From Alphaproteobacteria bacterium (GTDB taxonomy: Bacteria; Pseudomonadota; Alphaproteobacteria; Micropepsales; Micropepsaceae): 64,000 bases of DNA. Position numbers and translations under genes: made by a program. The notes under the pieces were generated by a model, which had not been told where the DNA came from, ran no database searches, and saw only the letters and a program-made list of their open reading frames with translations. The DNA lies in NCBI GenBank assembly GCA_024236055.1, contig JACKLF010000001.1, positions 1 through 64,000 on the forward strand, read 5' to 3'. This document shows, in pieces, positions 19,130 to 28,052 of the stretch. Within the stretch, counting starts at the first letter, position 1, and each line of letters opens with the position of its first letter.

Positions 19130-20366
19130 ATGCGGAAACTTCATCTGGCGGGCGTGATCTTGTGCCTGATGACCAGCGCGCCTTCGCGCAGGCCAGCCGG
19201 CTGGCGATCAGTCGCAGCCCGCCCATGACAGCATGCCCAGTTTGGCGCCTTGGTCCGTCTTCCCGACCCGGGCGGTTTCGCCATGGTCGATGCCGACGGC
19301 ACGGTGCATGTCATTGCGCGCGCGAAGAGCGCAGACTACCTTTTCAGGGCACGCCCTATGGCTCGCCTTGGCACGCCAACAGTGGCCGCCCAACTGTTCA
19401 TTCGCCGATGTGCGGCCGCGGGGAACGGCTTCAAGCGCGGTGAACAGCCCGTGTCGAATGGGACCAGAATGGGCCACAATTCTCTATCCCTATGTCATTG
19501 CCCAAGGGCATTGGCAGCATTCCGTCGGTGCTGGATTCCAAAGAGGTATCTGTGGGTTCTCAGCGATACTTTGAAACTTTTTATCGCAGCTCTACAAGTT
19601 CGATCCAGCCACAAGTTGGTGCTGAGCGTTCCCAAGCGTCCTGGGGCATCTGACCAAAGAGCGCCGCGTAGCGTGGATTCCCAGGATCACGTCTGGGTGA
19701 TAGCCGACAATGCTGAATCCATCGATAAGCATGGAGCTGTCGCCGAGGAACCTTCTGCACCATCGGCACGCGCAATCATCGCGACTGGGTGGGAATCAGG
19801 GCCCAGCGCCTGTTAATGGCAGCCGGTGATGATTGCTTTTTTGGTCCCAGGGCGACATCTATATCGCGAGGTCACGCCAATGAAATTTAACGGTCAACAG
19901 GCGGCGACGATCCACCAACCAGAAGGCGTGGCCCGCGTCATCCCACCTGGACAAGAACGGCAAGTTCGTCGGCCAGTGGATTCGGCAAAGTGGGGAGCAG
20001 AACTGGGTTCGATTCACCCATGGCCTGGCGTTAGGCCCACCAACGGCGATGGCATGGATCGGCGACCGCGAACAGTATCGCATCGTCATCTATACCGCCG
20101 ACGGCCGCTTCAAGAAGACGCTGCAGATGCGCAACCTGGTCTGCGCCCTGAACTTCGACCACAAGGGCAATCCCTGGATGGCGTCGGGCCAGGACGGCCG
20201 GTTCACAAACTGGATCGCGACGGGCATGCTGGGCGCGGTGGGCAGCACCAACATGGGCATCAGCCGTAGCCAGTTCATCAGGGCGAGCTACTGGTCCTTC
20301 ACCCCCAATGACGACCTGATCGCGGGCGATACCTCGGTCGGCCGCGTCACGGTGATGCGCAAGTAG
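19130..20366 (+). pseudogene. Broken NHL/SMP-30-like beta-propeller protein
   Basis: A gene with a good ribosome site (GGAGG at 19116-19120) and signal-like start MRKLHLAGVILCLMTSA. It loses its frame within 20 codons and changes frame several more times. Recognisable pieces in order are GGFAMVDADGTVHVIARA, TPYGSPWHANSG, DSQDHVWVIADNAESID, GDREQYRIVIYTADGRF and, in the last long frame, NFDHKGNPWMASGQDGRF to the stop at 20364-20366. The D-x-x-G-x-x-W/V-x-A-D pattern is that of NHL or six-bladed propeller repeats. Frame changes fall throughout the first 900 bases and the last 300 are clean. Confidence 0.65.
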
Positions 20367-20393
20367 CGGCTGGCGCGGCGCAGGCGATCAGAG

Positions 20394-20483
20394 TCAGGGC
20401 TGCTCCTTTCCGGCCCATCCCTTGCGGAACAGGTCGATCACATATTCGACGTGCTGGCTGATGAAGGGCTCCTCGCTGTTGCG
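20394..20483 (-). pseudogene. Possible C-terminal remnant of a TetR-type regulator
   Basis: On the minus strand, about 29 codons read RNSEEPFISQHVEYVIDLF, then RKGWAGKEQP and a TGA at 20394-20396. This looks like the last helix and tail of a TetR-family ligand domain. The rest of such a gene is absent: the reading runs straight into the TpsB fragment on the other strand. The call rests on pattern only, and the match is short. Confidence 0.35.
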
Positions 20484-20853
20484 CGGTCTGCTGGGCGCCG
20501 GCGGTTTTGGCAGTGTGCGCGGCTATGACACGCGCACCGCCAACGGTTCGCAGGGTTTGCTGGCCAGCGTGGAACTGCGAAGCCCCAGCTTCAGCCCCCT
20601 GGGACAGTTGGGCGCGTCGGTCGAGGATTCCGGCCAGGTGCTTGTCTTCTACGATGCCGGGTTCGTTTCAAACCGGTATGCCCAGACCGGTCAGGCGCGT
20701 CATGCCACCTTACAGAGCGTTGGCTTCGGGGTGCGCTATGGCATCGGCCAGTATCTGGATGCGCGCTTCGACTATGGCTGGCAGCTTTCGCGGGCCTATG
20801 GCGCGACCAAACTGGGCAATCTGGCGACGGTGTCCATCACGGTCGGAAACTAG
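20477..20853 (+). pseudogene. C-terminal fragment of a TpsB/FhaC-type transporter
   Basis: About 125 codons give the last strands of an Omp85-superfamily barrel. They include GGFGSVRGYD, the VRGY loop-6 motif of two-partner secretion transporters, then VLVFYDAGFVSNRY, VGFGVRYGIGQ and LDARFDYGWQLSRAYG, ending at the natural stop. The POTRA domains and first two thirds of the barrel are missing. The open frame extends upstream to 20422 only by reading the antisense of the TetR-like tail, so the true homologous part starts near 20477. It is a deletion or rearrangement remnant with no partner exoprotein gene nearby. Confidence 0.7.
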
Positions 20854-21000
20854 GGCGGAGCGCAGAAACGCGCCGCTCGGAGAGCCGCCTGCCGATGCCG
20901 CGGCGTGGCGAACACGGCCGGGTCAAACCGTTTGACATCGCATGCTCCCGTTTCGACAATGCCGCGTGCCGCGAAGACGGCTGCGAGTGCGGGGGAATAC

Positions 21001-22170
21001 ATGAAGCGCCATAAACTGTTCGTGACCGCTGGGCTGGTTTTGGCATTGCTGCAGCCGGCGGGCGCGCAGATCGCGGTGTCCGGCTTTGACGGCAAGCAGC
21101 CGCATCTGGGCGCCAAGCCGCATGATGTGACGGCCGATGGGATTGCCGTGATCGACCTGGGCGCAACGCCGCCCAGGGTGCTGGGCAAGGTCGATGTGCC
21201 GTTCAGCATGATCGGGCCGCCCACCAGCGTGGCGGTGGCCCATGACGGCAGCTTTGCCATCGCGACCAATTCCCAGAAGCTTGATCCGAAGGATGCCAGC
21301 CGCTTCGTGCCCGATGACACTGTTTCGCTGATCGGGCTAGCGGCGCCCGCCCATCCGGTGGTGCTGCAGACGGTGAAAGCGGGCGCCGGCGCGACCGGCG
21401 TGGCGATCAGTCCCGATGACGGGATGGCGCTGGTGGCCAATGTCGATGCCGGAACCGTGTCGGTCTTTGCCATCGATCATGACAGGCTCAAATTGCGCGA
21501 TACGGTGCAGCTGGATGCCAAGGACGGCCCCTGTGACGTGGGAATCTCGCCGGATGGGAAAATCGCGCTGGTGACACAGCGGCACGGCACCCATATCTGG
21601 CGGCTGGCGATCAGGGACGGCAAGGTGACGAATACCGGCATCACCTATGCCACGGGCATCAACCCCTATGGCGTCGTGTTCAGCCCCGACAGCCGTTTTG
21701 CCTACAACACCAACCTGATGGGCCGCATCGATGCAAAGAAGCCGGCGCATGGCCCGCGCATCGGCACCATCACCGCCATCGACCTGACGAAGAACATGGT
21801 TGCCGCGACGATGGAGGTGGGCCCGACGCCTGAGAATATCGCCCTGTCGCCCGATGGCCGCTATGGCGCGGTGACCGTGGTCAATGGTTCATCGGCCTGG
21901 CCCACGGACGGGGACTATCACGATTTCGGGTTTCTGAAGATCTACCGGCTGGATGGCGCCGCGATGACCGAGGTGGCCCAGGCGCGCACCGGCCAGTGGG
22001 GGCAGGGTGCGGTGTGGCGCCAGGACGGCAAGGTCATCGTGCTGCAGACGGCGATCCGCAAGGTGCTGGAAGTCTATCGCTTCGACGGCCACACGCTGAC
22101 GCGCGACCCTTCCGCAACGCTCCAGTTCCACCGGCGTCCCGGCGCGATCATGTCCGCCGTCAGCCGCTGA
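21001..22170 (+). CDS. Periplasmic seven-bladed beta-propeller, lactonase/YVTN type
   Basis: A 389-residue secreted protein with a signal peptide (MKRHKLFVTAGLVLALLQPAG, cleavage near AGAQ). The mature protein is a run of propeller blades with the pattern VAISPDDGMALVANVDAGTV, IGISPDGKIALVTQ-like, VVFSPDSRFAYN and IALSPDGRYGAVTV, as in YVTN and 6-phosphogluconolactonase-like proteins. A GGGGGAA ribosome site precedes ATG 21001. It converges on the galactonate-dehydratase-like gene with nine bases between stops, so a shared sugar-acid pathway is possible but not shown. Enzymatic activity cannot be read from the sequence. Confidence 0.75.
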   Translation: MKRHKLFVTAGLVLALLQPAGAQIAVSGFDGKQPHLGAKPHDVTADGIAVIDLGATPPRVLGKVDVPFSMIGPPTSVAVAHDGSFAIATNSQKLDPKDASRFVPDDTVSLIGLAAPAHPVVLQTVKAGAGATGVAISPDDGMALVANVDAGTVSVFAIDHDRLKLRDTVQLDAKDGPCDVGISPDGKIALVTQRHGTHIWRLAIRDGKVTNTGITYATGINPYGVVFSPDSRFAYNTNLMGRIDAKKPAHGPRIGTITAIDLTKNMVAATMEVGPTPENIALSPDGRYGAVTVVNGSSAWPTDGDYHDFGFLKIYRLDGAAMTEVAQARTGQWGQGAVWRQDGKVIVLQTAIRKVLEVYRFDGHTLTRDPSATLQFHRRPGAIMSAVSR

Positions 22171-22179
22171 CGCCTGCCG

Positions 22180-23388
22180 CTACCAGTCGACGACCGAACC
22201 GTCATCGGCATCGAACTGCGCCACATAGGGGCGCGGTTCGCCCACCTGGGCCCGCAGCTTGTCCTCGTCGATGGTGATGCCCAGTCCCGGCTCGGTCAGC
22301 AGCGGGCGATAGCCACCGGAAATCGGGGGCAGCGGCTTGGCCAGCAGATCGGAATATTCATTGTCGCCGCGTTCCTGGATCAGGAAGTTGGGAATGGACG
22401 CGGCGATCTGCATGCTGGCGGCCAGAGAACAGGGGCCTTGCGGATTGTGCGGGGCGATGGGCGCATAATAGGCCTCGGCCATGCCGGCGATGATCTTCAG
22501 CTCGGTGATGCCGCCGGCATAACAGACGTCCGGCTGCAGGATCATGGCGGCCTTCTTTTCCAGGATCTCGCGGAAGCCCCATTTGGTGAAGATGCGTTCG
22601 CCCGTGGCCAGCGGCACGCTGGTCTTTTTGGCCAGGTCGGCCATCACGTCGACATTCAGCGCCTGAACCACTTCCTCGTAGAACCAGGGATTGTAGGGTT
22701 CCAGCGCCGCCATCAGGCGGACAGCCGTGGTTGGCTGCACCGCGCCGTGGAATTCCACGCCGATATCGACGTCGGGACCCATGCGCTTGCGCAGGTCGGC
22801 GAAACGCTCCACCACTTCGGCGACATACTTGGCGCCTTCATTGTATTTGGTCGGTGCGCGACCGGCGGCGTTGCGCAGGCCAACCTTCATGGCGTTGACG
22901 CCATTCTTCATGTCGGGCCGGCCATAGACGCGGATGCGGTCGCGCGTGGGACCGCCCATCAGCTTGTGGACCGGCAGGTTGTAGACCTTGCCGGTGATGT
23001 CCCACAGCGCCTGGTCGATACCCGACAGGATCGCGGTCTTGACCGGGCCGCCGCGATAAAAGGCGCCGCGCTCGATCGCCTGCCAGTGGAAGGTCACACG
23101 CGTCGGATCCTGGCCGATGAGATAATCGCCAACCTCCAGGGCCCCGGCGGCGCAGGCCTTGGCATCGTCCTTCAGCATTTCGCCCCAGCCGGTGATGCCC
23201 GCATCGGTTGAGATTTTCACGAAGACCCAGGAATTCTTCAGAACGAAGGTCTCGATCTTGGTGACACGGATTTTCTCGCGCGAGCCCAGCGCGGCGCTGG
23301 CGGCCCGGGCCGGTGCGGCGGCCCCGTTCAGGCCGAAAAGCGCGGCCGGTCCCAGCAGGCCCGCGAGCGTATGGCGGCGATTGGGCAT
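22180..23388 (-). CDS. Exported enolase-superfamily enzyme, galactonate-dehydratase-like
   Basis: A 402-residue mandelate-racemase/muconate-lactonizing-type protein closest to D-galactonate dehydratase. It has a Tat-like leader (NRRHTLAGLLGPAALFGL), unusual for this normally cytoplasmic family. The metal ligands are E212 in the EFH motif (Asp in DgoD), E238/E239 in FYEEV and E264 in GERI; H214 and H314 (APHNPQGP) match the DgoD catalytic histidines, and NFLIQE supplies the late Glu. The E-F-H form and FYEEV in place of IEEP suggest a different sugar acid or geometry. Start 23388 follows GGGGGAG. The substrate is not determined. Confidence 0.8.
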   Translation of the reverse strand: MPNRRHTLAGLLGPAALFGLNGAAAPARAASAALGSREKIRVTKIETFVLKNSWVFVKISTDAGITGWGEMLKDDAKACAAGALEVGDYLIGQDPTRVTFHWQAIERGAFYRGGPVKTAILSGIDQALWDITGKVYNLPVHKLMGGPTRDRIRVYGRPDMKNGVNAMKVGLRNAAGRAPTKYNEGAKYVAEVVERFADLRKRMGPDVDIGVEFHGAVQPTTAVRLMAALEPYNPWFYEEVVQALNVDVMADLAKKTSVPLATGERIFTKWGFREILEKKAAMILQPDVCYAGGITELKIIAGMAEAYYAPIAPHNPQGPCSLAASMQIAASIPNFLIQERGDNEYSDLLAKPLPPISGGYRPLLTEPGLGITIDEDKLRAQVGEPRPYVAQFDADDGSVVDW

Positions 23389-23522
23389 GTCTCCCCCGAT
23401 ATGAATTTTCTGTAAGCAAGCCATTGATCCGGCGCGCTGTCCAGCCGGCCGATGACGTGTTCGGGGTGAGCAGCCGTGCTGCGGCGCACAAGGCAGCCAT
23501 GGCCTTGTGTTCCATATATGAA

Positions 23523-23539
23523 GTGATGCGCCGCATCAC
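23523..23539. promoter_or_regulatory. Short inverted repeat upstream of the enolase-family gene
   Basis: GTGATGCG and CGCATCAC are exact inverted arms separated by one base. It lies 11 bases past the stop of the LuxR-type regulator and about 135 bases upstream of the enolase-family start on the same strand. It has no T-run on either side, so it looks more like an operator than a terminator. The binding protein is unknown. Confidence 0.35.
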
Positions 23540-23549
23540 GGCTGAACGA

Positions 23550-24242
23550 TCAGGCGGGCGCGTTGCCGGTTTCGGTGCGGTTGGCCCACTGGGCTTCCAT
23601 GGCCGCCGATTCGTCGTCGCTGAAAAGCTGGCGCGCCAGAAGCAGCGCCTCGGTCCGGCTGCTGATTCCCAGTCGGCGGTACATGGCAGTCAGGTAGGTC
23701 TTTACCGTGTTTTCCGTCACGCCAAGCTGGAAGGCGATCTGCTTGTTGCGCAGGCCCTGGCACAGGCCCATCAGGATGCGCAGCTGTGCGGGCGAGAGAA
23801 TTGCGATCAGGTGCGCGCGCTGTTCCCGCTTGGCATTTTCATTGGCCGGCTCCTGGGGCGGTGGCGTCCAGGTGTCGCCGCGCATCACCGCATGCAGCGC
23901 CGTGGCGATGTCGTCGCGGCTGGAGCATTTGGGAATATAGCCAGCCGCGCCAAAGGCCATGGCGCGTTCGATCGTGGTGTCGCTGCTGTTGGTCGACACG
24001 ACAATCGCCGGAATATGCGCGAAATCGCTGCGCATCTGCATCAAGCCGGTGAAGCCTTCGCTGTCCGGCAGGCGCATATCCAGGGTCATGAAGGCGATGT
24101 CGTCGTTGCTGTTCAATGTCTGGCGCGCATCGGCCAGGGTCTCCGCCTCGACGATTCGCATCTGCGGAAATTCACTGCGTACCACCGTTCGCAATGCCTG
24201 CCGGAATAGTGGATGGTCATCCACGATCAAGGCCATGTTCAT
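23550..24242 (-). CDS. LuxR/NarL-type response regulator without a local kinase
   Basis: A 230-residue regulator. The receiver has D8-D9, phospho-acceptor D55 (FMTLDMRLPDSEG), S/T in VVSTNSS and K in YIPKCSS. The LuxR helix-turn-helix has LSPAQLRILMGLCQGLRNKQI and LGVTENTVKTYLTAMYRRLG. Start 24242 (MNMALIVDD) is preferred over 24257. No histidine kinase lies next to it. Neighbours are the galactonate-dehydratase-like gene downstream and a large TonB receptor upstream on the other strand, so it may control uptake or use of a carbohydrate; this is position-based only. Confidence 0.88.
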   Translation of the reverse strand: MNMALIVDDHPLFRQALRTVVRSEFPQMRIVEAETLADARQTLNSNDDIAFMTLDMRLPDSEGFTGLMQMRSDFAHIPAIVVSTNSSDTTIERAMAFGAAGYIPKCSSRDDIATALHAVMRGDTWTPPPQEPANENAKREQRAHLIAILSPAQLRILMGLCQGLRNKQIAFQLGVTENTVKTYLTAMYRRLGISSRTEALLLARQLFSDDESAAMEAQWANRTETGNAPA

Positions 24243-24626
24243 CCGCGTACCCCCCAAAACAAATATGCAAACAACACAACTGCTCCGCGACGATAGTGCG
24301 CCTTTCGCATGGCGAAACCAACAAAAAGTAAATGAAGCTATTTCGACTCAGGGTTTGTGCAGCATCAAGTTCCTGAGATTTTGCAGCGATTTATTTGATT
24401 GGAGAGGCTCTATCAGGGCGGTTTTGCGTGCTGCGCGGAACAAACGGTAAAATTGATTTACATAAGTATATACGGAGGCGCCTGCACTTGTGACCATTGC
24501 GCATCACTGTGGTGGAACAAGAAATGCGATTTACAAAAGAGGATATAGGTGCCCGCCCCCGCGTGAGGCAGTTTGGCGACCAAGCTGGATCGAACCAGTG
24601 CCATAGACCTTTCAGGGGGATTTCTA
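24243..24626. other. AT-rich divergent intergenic region
   Basis: About 380 bases between the LuxR-type regulator and the large TonB receptor, clearly more AT-rich than the surroundings. It must hold both promoters. AT-rich candidate elements lie around 24440-24475, but I cannot assign -35/-10 boxes reliably. At its end AGGGGGA (24614-24620) is a strong ribosome site seven bases from ATG 24627 and decides the receptor start over the in-frame ATG at 24573. Confidence 0.5.
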
Positions 24627-27600
24627 ATGATCAATGAATTGACGACGACGCGCGCGCGCCTTGCTGGCGGCGTGGCCATGCTGGCGCTGAGCGCCGGCGC
24701 TGCAATGGCCCAGGGAACTGGTGTCGAGCAGGTCGTCGTGTCTTCGACCCGTCTGCAGCAGGCCGGTTTCAATGCGCCGACGCCGACGACGGTGATGAGC
24801 ACGGCGGACCTGGAAAAGCAGGCCCAGCCGAACATCTTCGAAGCTGTGACCCAGCTGCCGGCCCTGGAAGGCTCTTCGGGCGTCACCTACAACACCGGTT
24901 CGACCACCACCGGCCTGCAGGGCCTGTCGTCGCTGAACCTGCGCGGTCTGGGCATTATCCGCACCCTGACCCTGATCGACGGCCAGCGCGTTGTGCCCGC
25001 CAACCCGAACGGCGCGGTCGACGTCTCGCAGATGCCGCAGCTCCTGATCCAGCGCGTCGACGTTGTGACGGGCGGCGCCTCCGCCTCCTGGGGTTCTGAC
25101 GCCGTCGCCGGTGTCGTGAACTTCGTCACCGACAAGCGCTTCGAAGGCTTCAAGTTCAACGCCTCGGCCGGCATGTCGACCTACTCCGACAAGGGCACCG
25201 CCGTGATCCAGGCGGCTGCCGGTACGTCCTTCCTGGGCGGCCGCGGCCACTTCGAAATCGCCGGCGAATTCCAGCATGCCGACGGCGTCGAGCCGCGCCT
25301 GCCGGTTGCCTACAATCAGTTTAATACCCGCATCTATCCGGGCGGACGCGAGTTCTTCTCGCAGTACGGCACCGCCAGCTACTCGCTGTCTAGCACCGGT
25401 TCGGGCCTTTCGGGCACGCCCGCCGGCTATACCGGTCCGCGCTATGTCTACGCGAACCTCGAGCAGAACGTTAACAACTACCCCTATGGCATGGTGAACT
25501 CCGGTCCCAAGCAGGGCACCATCTTCGGCGCCAACGGCCAGGCCGCGCAGTTCGATTATGCCGGCGGCTGTACCCCGAACTATGACGGCAGGTTCAACCG
25601 TGGTGGCTCGGTCAGCGGTGCGATCGGTTCGACCTGCTTCGGCACCGCGGCCGATCCGGGCGACCAGACCGCGCGTCAGTTCACCCACTCGCTGATCGAC
25701 CCGATCACCCGTGGCAATGTCTATGCCCGTCTGTCCTACGACCTGACCGACAACACCGAGATCTTCGCCACGATCAACGTTTCGAACGTGCGGACCTCGA
25801 ACATCCCGGCCCAGGGCAACTCCAACAAGGGCAATATCGGCATCAAGTGCGATAACGCCTTCCTGCCCCAGACCGGCCTGTTCGGCATCGGCCTGACCTA
25901 CCAGGAGAACATCAACGCCTGTAACGCGGCCTACGCCAACGCCAACTACAACGCCATCACCGCGCCCAGCGCCACCAACCCGACCGGCGGCGCCGGCGGC
26001 CCGGTGCAGGGCTTCTCCATCACCACCCTGAACGGCAACATGAACCTGGACCAGGTTCTGCACATCCAGCGCGACATGCGCCGGTATGTGGTTGGCGGCA
26101 ATGGCGCCTTCAACCTGTTCGACACCGACTTCACCTGGGACACCTACTTCCAGCATGGTGAGAACGACGCGGCCATCCACATCTGGAACATGCCGCTGAA
26201 GAACCGCTTCAACCTGGCGATGGACTCGATCCAGCTGGCCAACGGCGACATCGTCTGCCGCAGCCCCACCGCCCGGGCGAATGGTTGCGTGCCGTTCAAC
26301 CCCTTCACCACCTCGATGCCGAACCCCGGCGCGATCGCCTATATCGACAACCAGGCGAACGGCGCCAAGAAGGGCGGCCCGGAAATGCGCCAGTTCATGC
26401 GCCAGGAAGCCTTTGGCCTGAACTTCAACACCAGCCCGATCAAGAACTGGGCCGGCGACATCTCGGTGGCCTTCGGTATCGACTATCGCGAGGAAGCCTT
26501 CGCCCAGACGGCCGATCCGTATGCCGGCGGCATCACCGCCAGCACCCCGGCCACGGCGATCTATCCGTGTACCGATCCGTCGATCGACTGCCAGGCCTCT
26601 GGCGGCGCCTCGGGTCACGTCAATCCGGGCAACTGGAACGCCGGCAACTACACCTCCGGCGGCGGCAACTACCACGTCAGCGAAATCTATGCCGAGTTCG
26701 GCATTCCGCTGCTGGACAATGCCGACTGGGGCAAGATGGACCTGGACGTCGCGGGCCGCTTCGAGCGGTACTCGACCGCCGGCGACATCGTGGCCTGGAA
26801 GGTGGGTCTGACCTGGGATACGCCCATCCCCGGCGTGCGCCTGCGTACCCTGCAGTCGCGCGACGTGCGTGCGCCCAACCTGGCCGACCTGTACCTGCCG
26901 CGCCAGACCCTCAATGGCGGCTTCTGCAACAAGTTCGCCGACCCGAACTGTACCTCGACCCAGGTCATGGGCCAGACCAACGCCGGCAACCCGCTGCTGT
27001 CGCCTGAAAAGGGTACCACGACGCAGATCGGCCTGGTGTATCAGCCCGACTGGCTGCCTGGCTTCCAGGCGTCGTTCGACTACTACCGCATCATGGTCAA
27101 GGGCATCATCGCCGGTTCGGGCGTGCAGCAGGTCGAAGACCTCTGCTACCAGGGCATCACGGCCTACTGCTCGCAGCGGTTCATCCAGACCGCCAACGGC
27201 CAGCCGCAGACCGCGGCCAATCCGGGCACGGCAGGCTCGGCAAATGCGGTGCTGTCGATCACCAACGTTCCGTTCAACTCGGCGGGCCTGCTGACGGACG
27301 GCTTCGACATCGAAGCCAGCTATCAGTTCGACCTGATCGACTGGGACGTGCCGGGCGACTTCACCGTCCGCCTGTTGGCCAACCACACGATGAAGTTCAT
27401 CTCCGACCCGCTGCAGGCTGGCCAGTACGCCACCGAAAGCGCCGGCGTGCTGGGCGGCGGCTTCAACAGCGCCACCTACAGCCAGACCACCGGCAACGTC
27501 CTGACCTGGAAGGTCACCGGCCAGCAGAGCTGGCAGGGTGACACGATCGGCCTGACGGTGACGGAACGCTGGTTCGCCGATGGCGTGATGCGCGGCAAGT

Positions 27601-27887
27601 GGCTGTCCAAGGGCATCGTGAGCCCGGGCAACAAGTGGATCGTCTGCTCCACCGGCTGCCCGACGGACACCAACGAGGTCCATACGATCAACTACCAGTA
27701 TGTCCCGTCGGTGCTCTACATGGACATCGGCACGACCTACAACTACAGCGACTCGACGCAGTTCTACTTCAAGGTGAACAACGCCCTGAACACCGACCCG
27801 CCGCAGGTTGGCCGGAACGAAGTGAACAACACGCTGTATGACGTGATCGGCCGCTTCTACCAGATCGGCGTCCGCTTCAATAACTAA
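24627..27887 (+). CDS. Large TonB-dependent outer-membrane receptor
   Basis: A 1086-residue receptor. The signal peptide (MINELTTTRARLAGGVAMLA, cleavage at AMAQG) is followed by a TonB-box-like VEQVVVSSTRL. The plug then runs to about residue 170, with LTLIDGQRVVPANPNGAVDV and QRVDVVTGGASASWGSDAV. A 22-strand-size barrel ends in IGVRFNN, a TonB-receptor terminus. The loops have many Asn, Gly and Cys residues. Codons are strongly biased to C-ending forms, which suggests high expression. The class is the long one used for glycans or oligopeptides in Caulobacter- and Sphingomonas-like bacteria. The substrate is unknown. A 1114-codon antisense ORF is a shadow. Confidence 0.9.
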   Translation: MINELTTTRARLAGGVAMLALSAGAAMAQGTGVEQVVVSSTRLQQAGFNAPTPTTVMSTADLEKQAQPNIFEAVTQLPALEGSSGVTYNTGSTTTGLQGLSSLNLRGLGIIRTLTLIDGQRVVPANPNGAVDVSQMPQLLIQRVDVVTGGASASWGSDAVAGVVNFVTDKRFEGFKFNASAGMSTYSDKGTAVIQAAAGTSFLGGRGHFEIAGEFQHADGVEPRLPVAYNQFNTRIYPGGREFFSQYGTASYSLSSTGSGLSGTPAGYTGPRYVYANLEQNVNNYPYGMVNSGPKQGTIFGANGQAAQFDYAGGCTPNYDGRFNRGGSVSGAIGSTCFGTAADPGDQTARQFTHSLIDPITRGNVYARLSYDLTDNTEIFATINVSNVRTSNIPAQGNSNKGNIGIKCDNAFLPQTGLFGIGLTYQENINACNAAYANANYNAITAPSATNPTGGAGGPVQGFSITTLNGNMNLDQVLHIQRDMRRYVVGGNGAFNLFDTDFTWDTYFQHGENDAAIHIWNMPLKNRFNLAMDSIQLANGDIVCRSPTARANGCVPFNPFTTSMPNPGAIAYIDNQANGAKKGGPEMRQFMRQEAFGLNFNTSPIKNWAGDISVAFGIDYREEAFAQTADPYAGGITASTPATAIYPCTDPSIDCQASGGASGHVNPGNWNAGNYTSGGGNYHVSEIYAEFGIPLLDNADWGKMDLDVAGRFERYSTAGDIVAWKVGLTWDTPIPGVRLRTLQSRDVRAPNLADLYLPRQTLNGGFCNKFADPNCTSTQVMGQTNAGNPLLSPEKGTTTQIGLVYQPDWLPGFQASFDYYRIMVKGIIAGSGVQQVEDLCYQGITAYCSQRFIQTANGQPQTAANPGTAGSANAVLSITNVPFNSAGLLTDGFDIEASYQFDLIDWDVPGDFTVRLLANHTMKFISDPLQAGQYATESAGVLGGGFNSATYSQTTGNVLTWKVTGQQSWQGDTIGLTVTERWFADGVMRGKWLSKGIVSPGNKWIVCSTGCPTDTNEVHTINYQYVPSVLYMDIGTTYNYSDSTQFYFKVNNALNTDPPQVGRNEVNNTLYDVIGRFYQIGVRFNN

Positions 27888-27897
27888 GGGGATACAC

Positions 27898-27937
27898 GGC
27901 GCCGCGATGGTCCTGGCAACAGGGCCCTTGCGGCGCC
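27898..27937 (+). terminator. GC-rich hairpin after the TonB receptor
   Basis: GGCGCCGC (27898-27905) and GCGGCGCC (27930-27937) form an exact 8-bp stem 10 bases after the receptor stop. There is no T-run, so it may protect the mRNA 3' end or act with the terminator that follows. Confidence 0.5.
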
Positions 27938-27996
27938 GCCCTCTCGCTTGATCACCAGTTTCACGCACTCCCCCCAGGGCATGCGTGTTTCCTCAG

Positions 27997-28028
27997 CCCC
28001 GCGGGCCATAGCCTCGCGGGGTTTTTTT
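27997..28028 (+). terminator. Rho-independent terminator of the TonB receptor
   Basis: CCCCGCG (27997-28003) pairs with CGCGGGG (28015-28021), followed by seven T. It sits 110 bases after the receptor stop and before the convergent GIN-domain operon. Confidence 0.85.
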
Positions 28029-28052
28029 CTGCCTGGTTTGCCGGTGGCCCGT

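Noticed and set aside
24624..27968. 1114-codon ORF on the minus strand
   Set aside because: It is the exact antisense of the TonB receptor, whose signal peptide, plug and barrel are clear.
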